Of a stretch of DNA of 5,624 nt, positions 5,253-5,624 are shown piece after piece. The stretch comes from Nitrospira sp. (GTDB lineage Bacteria > Nitrospirota > Nitrospiria > Nitrospirales > Nitrospiraceae), in the NCBI GenBank assembly GCA_025360665.1, contig JANYBU010000387.1, positions 1-5,624 on the forward strand, given 5' to 3'. The first letter of the stretch is position 1. Every line of letters starts with the position of its first letter. Under the pieces are notes generated by a model, which was not told the DNA's origin, did not search any database, and saw only the letters and a list, made by a program, of their open reading frames with translations. The position numbers were made by a program, and so were the translations under genes.

Positions 5253-5624
5253 ACTGAGTGTTCACGAGCGTCGGCGAGGAGGCTGTCTGTCTCCAGCTCG
5301 CGTCTGGGTTAAACATATTTATCTTGGCGGCAATCGCTGTGGTGTTCTTGCCCAGATTTTGTTCGTAGACCACCCCATCCTGATTGACTATAAAACTCAT
5401 AACACCTGAGGCGCCGTAGCGTGCCGGATAGGCGATCACTGCGAACCCGCCAATCATGTGGCCCTTGATGAGATAGTCCTGCTCCCCACCCGGAGCGTTG
5501 CCCCCTTGCTTCGTGAGTATCCGGTAGACGTACCCATGATAGGGTGCCAGCGGCTTAGAGACGGAGTCGGTATAGCCTTCGCGTGTCGCCGCGGCAAGCA
5601 GCGGGCCCAGTGGACTCGGCGGCT
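5251..5624 (-). CDS. DUF2950 family protein, C-terminal part (cut by right window edge)
   Basis: The frame enters from the right edge and ends at TGA (5253-5251), giving 123 residues. Family hallmarks of DUF2950 (PF11453) are clear: SPLGPLLAAATREGY near the left of the visible part, PYHGYVYRIL, GGNAPGGEQDYL, then GHMIGGFAVIAYPARYGASG and VMSFIVNQDGVVYEQNLG, close to the usual C-terminus. Family members are exported or lipoprotein-like proteins of unknown function; the signal peptide would lie outside the window. Function is unknown and I do not propose one. The internal ATG at 5457 is not the start, since conserved family sequence extends upstream of it to the edge. The gene is convergent with ndh, separated by 132 bases. 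Confidence 0.92.
   Translation of the reverse strand, partial: PPSPLGPLLAAATREGYTDSVSKPLAPYHGYVYRILTKQGGNAPGGEQDYLIKGHMIGGFAVIAYPARYGASGVMSFIVNQDGVVYEQNLGKNTTAIAAKINMFNPDASWRQTASSPTLVNTQ

Noticed and set aside
1..5624. CRISPR array, tRNA or rRNA
   Set aside because: No regularly spaced long repeats were seen; the GC-rich repeat copies are irregularly spaced (about 400-1640 bases apart). No tRNA- or rRNA-like sequence was recognised by eye.

Overview
The window looks like a piece of a GC-rich bacterial chromosome. The gene mix (Ada, type II NADH dehydrogenase, DUF2950 protein, an orphan antidote of the TIGR02684 type) and the style of the intergenic repeats remind me of Nitrospira or a relative. 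That assignment is inference; there is no rRNA or marker gene here to settle it.

Left part, about 1-1850, is accessory in character. It opens with a 24-residue C-terminal tail of an unknown gene, followed by two direct copies of a TTCTAATTG motif that resemble the repeated terminal sequences of IS21-family elements. A stretch with several short hairpins follows. Then comes an AT-richer gene of about 348 codons (TTG start at 411, strong ribosome binding site) whose C-terminal part carries an R-x4-H motif (RNNLVH), suggesting a HEPN-fold RNase-like domain. Convergent to it is an antidote gene of the HigA-like/TIGR02684 type on the minus strand. It is broken by a one-base deletion near 1790-1796 and has no recognisable toxin beside it.

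Middle part: ada (2044-3090, plus strand) is intact and has the cysteines for both repair activities. A perfect AAT-N6-GCAA match to the Ada operator lies 62 bases upstream of its start codon, so the gene is probably induced by its own methylated product. About 700 bases without a convincing gene follow (3091-3798); they hold repeat copies and several hairpins.

Right part: a full-length type II NADH:quinone oxidoreductase (3799-5118, plus strand), then, convergent to it, the C-terminal 123 residues of a DUF2950 protein (minus strand, running off the right edge).

The most distinctive non-coding signal is a short repeat with core GTTTCGCGGCG(CGCGGC). It occurs as three exact 11-base core copies and two diverged copies, all in the same orientation and all in gaps between genes. 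In three of the five places it is followed 39-78 bases downstream by a CCTCAC...TTCACG block. The best candidate for new protein biology is the HEPN-like gene. The genes do not form one operon or pathway; ada (DNA repair) and ndh (respiration) are independent housekeeping functions.
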